From positions 1 to 9,737 of the forward strand of contig NZ_AGFG01000014.1 in the NCBI RefSeq assembly GCF_000226255.1: a DNA stretch of 9,737 bases, read 5' to 3'. Under the pieces are notes generated by a model. The model worked only from the letters and a program-made list of their open reading frames with translations. It had not been told where the DNA came from and made no database searches. How positions within the stretch are numbered: position 1 is the first letter of the stretch; every line of letters begins with the position of its first letter. Position numbers and translations under genes: made by a program. Below are positions 6,296 to 9,737 of the stretch, piece by piece. Source of the DNA: Desulfovibrio sp. A2 (lineage in GTDB: Bacteria; Desulfobacterota; Desulfovibrionia; Desulfovibrionales; Desulfovibrionaceae).

Positions 6296-7366
6296 ATGTC
6301 CTACCTGCTTGCGCCGCTGTGCATCGCCCTTGCGGTGGCCGCGGTCAGCTACCTGCTGTTCTTCCGCGCCGCCCGCCGCGACGCCGCCCCCACGCCCCCC
6401 GCCTCGCTGGTGTTGCGGGGCGTGGCCTACAGCGTGGCCGGGGTGTTGCTGGCGATGGCGTTCTACCCGCTGGGCCCCTGGTTTCGGCGGCGCTGCCGCC
6501 CCCGTCCCCTTCCCCGCCCGCCCATGCCCGCTGGAGCACACGGACATGCTGCGGCGGTTGACGGCCGCCCCGCGCCCGCGCCGGACCAATCGCCCGCCCT
6601 GCCCCCTGTCTTGTTGGTCCACGGCCTGTACCACAACGTCACGGCATGGACCCTGTACCGCCGCTGGTTGCGCGCGGCCGGGTTCACGCGGGTGTACTGC
6701 CACGGCTATTCCAGTTGGCGCACCGATTTCGGGCTGCTGGTGGACGAACTGGACGAGGCCGTGCGCGACCTGGTGGCCGCGCACCCCGGCGAAAAGCCCC
6801 TGCTCATGGGCCACAGCCTGGGCGGGTTGCTCATTCGAGGCTGGCTGGCCGACGCCGCCAACCAGAAATTGGTGGCTGGGGCGGTGACCCTGGGCACGCC
6901 GCATCAGGGCAGCAGCCTGGCCCGGCTGGGCGCGGGCAGCCTGGCGCGCAGCCTGACCTTCCGGGGCGCGCTGATCCGCAACCTGGAAGCCTGCGAGGCC
7001 CCGGCAGAAGTGGGGTGCGTGGCCCTGTACTCGCCCATCGACAACATGGTGGTGCCGCAGGAGGGGCTGCACGTGACCACGCCCGGCTGGACCCTGCGCA
7101 CGGCCCCGGCCGTGAGCCACATCTGGATGCTCTGGGATCGAAACACGGCCCGGCTCGCCATCGATGCGCTGCGCGAACTGGCGCGCGGCCACGCGGGGGG
7201 CGCATGCGGGCACGCCCGCGCCGCCCGCGAATGCGCGGCGGCCGCCCCCGACGCGCCAGAGGCGCCGGGCGCTGCGGAATGCGGAGGGAATGCGGAAGGG
7301 GGCCGGGACGCCGACAGGGCGGAATGCCCCACCGCCCGGCAGAATACCGGCTACAGCCGGGCGTAG
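6296..7366 (+). CDS. Membrane-anchored alpha/beta-hydrolase, lipase/esterase type
   Basis: 356-residue serine hydrolase of the alpha/beta-hydrolase fold, probably cleaving carboxylic esters such as lipids. Two N-terminal hydrophobic helices (about 4-23 and 42-63) anchor it in the membrane; a Pro/Arg-rich linker (64-104) follows. The catalytic domain shows the oxyanion strand VLLVHG (105-110), the nucleophile elbow GHSLGG (172-177, Ser174), LGTPHQGS (199-206, typical of lipases), Asp249 in SPIDNMVVP and His275 in VSHIW, a complete Ser-Asp-His triad in the right order and spacing. The body ends near 295; the last 60 residues are Ala/Gly-rich with several Cys and no fold that I recognise. Positive clusters follow both helices, so which side of the membrane the enzyme faces is unclear. 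It is divergent from the exported-protein gene and convergent with the glycosyltransferase gene, overlapping it by 16 bases. The true substrate cannot be read from sequence. Confidence 0.88.
   Translation: MSYLLAPLCIALAVAAVSYLLFFRAARRDAAPTPPASLVLRGVAYSVAGVLLAMAFYPLGPWFRRRCRPRPLPRPPMPAGAHGHAAAVDGRPAPAPDQSPALPPVLLVHGLYHNVTAWTLYRRWLRAAGFTRVYCHGYSSWRTDFGLLVDELDEAVRDLVAAHPGEKPLLMGHSLGGLLIRGWLADAANQKLVAGAVTLGTPHQGSSLARLGAGSLARSLTFRGALIRNLEACEAPAEVGCVALYSPIDNMVVPQEGLHVTTPGWTLRTAPAVSHIWMLWDRNTARLAIDALRELARGHAGGACGHARAARECAAAAPDAPEAPGAAECGGNAEGGRDADRAECPTARQNTGYSRA
7334..7362. terminator. Possible bidirectional stem at the convergent gene ends
   Basis: gcccggc (7334-7340) and gccgggc (7356-7362) form a 7-bp inverted repeat with a 15-base loop that covers the stop codon of the glycosyltransferase; an alternative inner hairpin ccggct-ac-agccgg lies at 7347-7360. 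The place between convergent genes fits a terminator, but there is no T-run on either side, so the evidence is only structural. Confidence 0.25.
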
Positions 7367-8499
7367 ACCTTCAGGTAGTCTTCCACCATCCTGTCCACGG
7401 TGAAGCGGGCGCGCCACGCCTCCTGCCCTGCCCTGCCAAGGGTGCGGGCCAGCCGGGGGCGTTCCAGCAGCCCCGCCACCGAAGCGGCCAGGCCACCCCA
7501 GTCGCCTTCGTCGGCCAGGGCACCGGTCACGCCGTCCTCCACCTGTTCCGGCAGCCCGCCCACGCGGAACGAACACACCGGAACCCCGGCCGCCATGGCC
7601 TCCAGCACCACCAGCGCATGGTTGTCGGCCAGCGTGGGATAGACGAACACGTCCGCAGCCGCCAGCAGGGTGTCCAGCATGGCGCGGCCCACGTAGGGCC
7701 AGCGCAGCAGGTCGCCATCGCGCTCGGTCACGTCGCCCCCCACCATCAGCCCCACCGCGGCGGGCACGGCGCGCTTCACCTCGCCCCACAGGGCCATCCA
7801 GCGGTGCCCGCCCTTGAGCATGGCCTGCTCGCCGCCGTGCGCCACGAAGATGGCCACCCGCGCGTCGGGCGCTATGCCCAGCGTGGCGCGGGCCTCATGC
7901 GGCGGGGGGCCGCCCGCCGCTTCCACCCCGTTGGGGACCACGACGCACGGCAGATCCGGAAACCGGGCGCGCACCATGCGCGCCAGCCAGCCCGAGGGGC
8001 TGACCAGCAGCGGGGCGGCGGCCACAAGGGCCCGCGCCCGGCTGTCCTGCAACGAGGCAGCGCCGGGGTAGCCGCGCGGACACGGCGTGGGGCAGCCGAT
8101 GCGCCAGCCGTCGCAATCGATGGGGTACACACACCCGCCCGCGAGCAGCGAACAGTCGTGCACGGTGACGATGAGCGGCACAGGCTGGCCGCCCTCCCCC
8201 GCCGCCGCGACGGAGTGCAGGCAGGCCGTCCAGTCCAGCGTGGAATGCAGGTGCAGGGGCATGCCGGGCAGCAGGCAGCCGCCCACTCCGGCGGCGGGGA
8301 CGACGCCCTGCGCGCACCCGCCCTCACCGGCGTCGCCGCCAGCGTCGTTGCAGGCGTCGCAGTCCAGGATTTCGCAGGTGTGATGCACCACCACCCCACG
8401 CCGAACAAGGCCGCGCGCCAGTATGCGGGCCACGCGCGTGGCCCCGCCCCTGTCGGAAAGCAGGGTATGGAAGTGCAGCGCGGCTGGTGCGGTGGTCAT
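7351..8499 (-). CDS. GT4-family glycosyltransferase, WcaC-like type
   Basis: 382-residue cytosolic GT-B enzyme that transfers a sugar from a nucleotide-sugar donor, likely in surface polysaccharide or LPS assembly. The N-terminal domain has the Gly-rich acceptor loop DRGGA (16-20). TVHD (112-115) followed by GGC (121-123) and Cys129, Cys136 and Cys140 matches the HD-GGC-C-C-C pattern of WcaC-like GT4 enzymes. The donor domain has PNGV (189-192), Lys229 in MLKGGH where the family has its phosphate-binding Arg/Lys-Lys pair, and the E-x7-E-like ADNHALVVLEAMAAG (291-305) with Asp292 in the first position, common in this subgroup, and Glu300. An extra Cys/Gly-rich stretch (42-75) lies in the N-terminal domain. 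The start at 8499 overlaps the stop of the upstream glycosyltransferase (ATGA), so translation is probably coupled; the frame is open to 9030 but that part overlaps the other gene. The ribosome binding site is weak. Donor and acceptor are unknown. Confidence 0.9.
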   Translation of the reverse strand: MTTAPAALHFHTLLSDRGGATRVARILARGLVRRGVVVHHTCEILDCDACNDAGGDAGEGGCAQGVVPAAGVGGCLLPGMPLHLHSTLDWTACLHSVAAAGEGGQPVPLIVTVHDCSLLAGGCVYPIDCDGWRIGCPTPCPRGYPGAASLQDSRARALVAAAPLLVSPSGWLARMVRARFPDLPCVVVPNGVEAAGGPPPHEARATLGIAPDARVAIFVAHGGEQAMLKGGHRWMALWGEVKRAVPAAVGLMVGGDVTERDGDLLRWPYVGRAMLDTLLAAADVFVYPTLADNHALVVLEAMAAGVPVCSFRVGGLPEQVEDGVTGALADEGDWGGLAASVAGLLERPRLARTLGRAGQEAWRARFTVDRMVEDYLKVYARL

Positions 8500-9737
8500 G
8501 GCGTTGACCCGTCTGCCTCGTCTGCCTCGCCCGCCTCGTCTGGCCCGTTTTGTCCGTTTGGCCCGCCTGGCGAGTCCGCGCCCGACCCGGCCCGTTCCAG
8601 CAGGTCCTGCTTCAGCGCCCACAGCAACAGGAAGGTGGCCGCCTCGCGCGCGATGCCCTCGCCCGTCAGCATGTCCAGCAACTGTCCGGCCGTCGCGGCG
8701 CGCCGCGCGGCGAACAGCATCCGTTGCAGCAGGGCTGGGGGCACCTGCCGGTCCACGCCCGCGTACAGCACGGGAAATTCCTGCTTGCGGTACACGGCCT
8801 GGCCCGACCGGGTCCAGCGCAATGCCATGTCGCGGTCCAGCAGCGTGGTGGGATACGCCCCGAACACCTCGGCGTAGGGCATGTGCATCGGGTGGACCAC
8901 CTCGCGCAGTTCGCGCAGGGCCTCCGCGTCGGCACCGGCATCGACGTCGCCGGGCGCGCCTTCTTCCCCGCCGGATACGACGTATCCGCCATGCCCGCCG
9001 GGCGCGGGTTGCCGCCACAACGCCTCCCACAGGTCCAGCCAGCGGGCCGCCACGCCGTCCCAGGTGAATTCGGCCAGCACCCGCGCCCGCGCGGCGGCCC
9101 CCATGCGGGCGCGCAGGGCCGCGTCGGTGGCCAGGCGGGCCAGGGCGTCGGCCAAGGCGGGCACGTCCACCACGGTCTGCTGGGCCAGCAGCAGGTGGTA
9201 CTGGCTGTCGAAGAAGACCGGGGCCAGCATGTCCACGTCGGGCGTGGCCACGGGGGCCAGCGTGGGCACGGTGAGCCCGGTTTCGCCGTGCACCACGATG
9301 TCGCGGTAGCCGTCGTAGTCGGAAACGACGGCGGGCAGCCCGGCGGCCCCGGCTTCCACCAGGGTCAGGCCGAAGGTCTCCTGCATGTTGTCCACGGGCG
9401 AGACGAAGATGTCCGCCGCGGCGAACAGCGCGGCCCGTTCGGCGTCGTCGGGCGAGGGAACCACCCGGATGCGGATGCCCAGCCGCCCGGCAAACTCGGT
9501 GATGCGCGCCGGGGTTTCGTCGCCGGGCTTCACGAAACCGGCCACTACCAGCAGGTAGCCGCCCCTGGCCAGCCCCAGCCCTTCGGTGCGTTGCAGGGCG
9601 CGCAGCAGGGGCAGCAGGTCCATCTTGGAATAGTGGGCGATGCGCGCGAAAACCAGCAGCACCGGTTCTTCGGCCACGCCAAGCCGCTGGCGCATGCCGG
9701 TGCGCAGGGCGGATTTCCGGGGCGTGCCGTCACCGGG
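8496..9737 (-). CDS. GT4-family glycosyltransferase with C-terminal extension, N-terminus beyond window
   Basis: 413 codons are present; the frame is open at base 9737, so the N-terminal acceptor domain is missing. Counting from the Met at 9695, the donor domain shows VFARIAHYSKMDLLP (15-29, the usual R-x-x-x-K region), VVAGF (50-54), the E-x7-E motif ETFGLTLVE (106-114) and the loop SDYDGYRDIVVHGETG (125-140), which is typical of GT4 glycosyltransferases. The Met at 9695 is probably not the true start because family sequence is expected upstream. The GT fold ends near 228. A Gly/Asp-rich linker then leads to about 110 extra residues (260-369): a segment with HPMHMPYAEVFGAYPTTLLD, then a helical part (318-368) whose TAGQLLDMLTGEG...FLLLWALKQDLLE pattern resembles small winged-helix or PqqD-like folds. 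A repeat tail of about 27 residues ends the protein. It is the upstream partner of the second GT4 and probably acts in the same glycan pathway. Confidence 0.9.
   Translation of the reverse strand, partial: PGDGTPRKSALRTGMRQRLGVAEEPVLLVFARIAHYSKMDLLPLLRALQRTEGLGLARGGYLLVVAGFVKPGDETPARITEFAGRLGIRIRVVPSPDDAERAALFAAADIFVSPVDNMQETFGLTLVEAGAAGLPAVVSDYDGYRDIVVHGETGLTVPTLAPVATPDVDMLAPVFFDSQYHLLLAQQTVVDVPALADALARLATDAALRARMGAAARARVLAEFTWDGVAARWLDLWEALWRQPAPGGHGGYVVSGGEEGAPGDVDAGADAEALRELREVVHPMHMPYAEVFGAYPTTLLDRDMALRWTRSGQAVYRKQEFPVLYAGVDRQVPPALLQRMLFAARRAATAGQLLDMLTGEGIAREAATFLLLWALKQDLLERAGSGADSPGGPNGQNGPDEAGEADEADGSTP
8511..8573 (-). repeat. 9-base repeat tract encoding the C-terminal tail of the glycosyltransferase
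   Basis: On the plus strand seven degenerate units of nine: gtctgcctc twice, gcccgcctc, gtctggccc, gttttgtcc, gtttggccc, gcctggcga. The encoded tripeptides run GGP, NGQ, NGP, DEA, GEA, DEA. The first two units are identical, consistent with slippage. The tract ends about 12 bases before the start codon of the next gene, so length changes would also move the coupling region relative to the upstream fold but keep frame. Confidence 0.75.

Noticed and set aside
4740..6887. 715-codon open frame on the plus strand
   Set aside because: Antisense to the exported-protein gene and then out of frame in the lipase; it lacks any recognisable fold and has no good ribosome binding site.
6227..7789. 520-codon open frame on the minus strand
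   Set aside because: Antisense to the lipase with its complete catalytic triad, and out of frame with the glycosyltransferase; Gly/Arg/Ala-rich shadow composition.
8511..8573. Possible CRISPR-like repeat block
   Set aside because: Units are 9 bases with no spacers and lie in frame inside a coding tail; it is a simple tandem repeat.
6646..8877. 743-codon open frame on the plus strand
   Set aside because: It overlaps the lipase gene out of frame and then runs antisense to both glycosyltransferases, which have clear motifs; no motif of its own.
8500..9030. Upstream extension of the WcaC-like glycosyltransferase frame to 9030
   Set aside because: The added 177 residues are Arg/Gly-rich shadow sequence of the other glycosyltransferase; the family N-terminus begins at 8499 with an ATGA overlap.

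Overview
The window is high-GC bacterial DNA, by eye about two thirds G+C. Codon third positions are so GC-rich that long spurious reading frames lie antisense to most genes. The gene mix suggests a Desulfovibrio-like member of the Desulfovibrionaceae: an EF-G paralog linked to rsmA, several exported or cytosolic proteins of unknown family, and Ala/Gly/Pro-rich protein tails. This assignment is an inference from style, because no rRNA or species marker lies in the window. I see no tRNA, rRNA, insertion sequence, phage gene or CRISPR array.

Left block (about 1-4720, all minus strand). Read in the direction of transcription it holds a 352-residue protein of unknown function (4585-3527), an EF-G-type translational GTPase (3434-1338), a small DUF2062 membrane protein (1280-681), and the 16S rRNA dimethyladenosine transferase RsmA/KsgA (684 to beyond base 1). 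The gaps are 92 and 57 bases, then a 4-base ATGA stop/start overlap, so this looks like one operon with a ribosome theme. A good sigma70-like promoter (TTGCCT, 17 bases, TATAGT; 4689-4661) lies upstream of the unknown gene, and a perfect 9-bp dyad overlaps its -35 box. The EF-G keeps its GTPase motifs but has changed domain IV tip loops, and it lies outside a str operon, so it is probably a specialised paralog.

Middle block (about 4758-7366). An exported protein of unknown family (5993-4758, minus) is divergent from a membrane-anchored alpha/beta-hydrolase of the lipase type (6296-7366, plus) that has a visible Ser-Asp-His triad. The shared 302-base region holds candidate promoters for both directions and a perfect 10-bp GC hairpin in what would be a long leader of the exported-protein gene.

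Right block (7351-9737, minus). Two GT4-type glycosyltransferases are coupled by another ATGA overlap. The upstream one runs off the right edge and carries a C-terminal domain of about 110 residues that I do not recognise. The downstream one has the HD...GGC...C...C..C signature seen in WcaC-like glycosyltransferases and meets the lipase gene tail to tail with a 16-base overlap. They probably belong to a surface polysaccharide or LPS locus that continues to the right.

A feature that crosses these blocks is the presence of in-frame repeat tracts with 9- or 15-base periods in three unrelated genes (rsmA, the unknown 352-residue protein, the GT4). Two of them share the same 11-base word. I did not find a clearly new defence or mobile system. 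The EF-G/RsmA operon with its unknown first gene, the GT C-terminal domain and the repeat family are the best leads.
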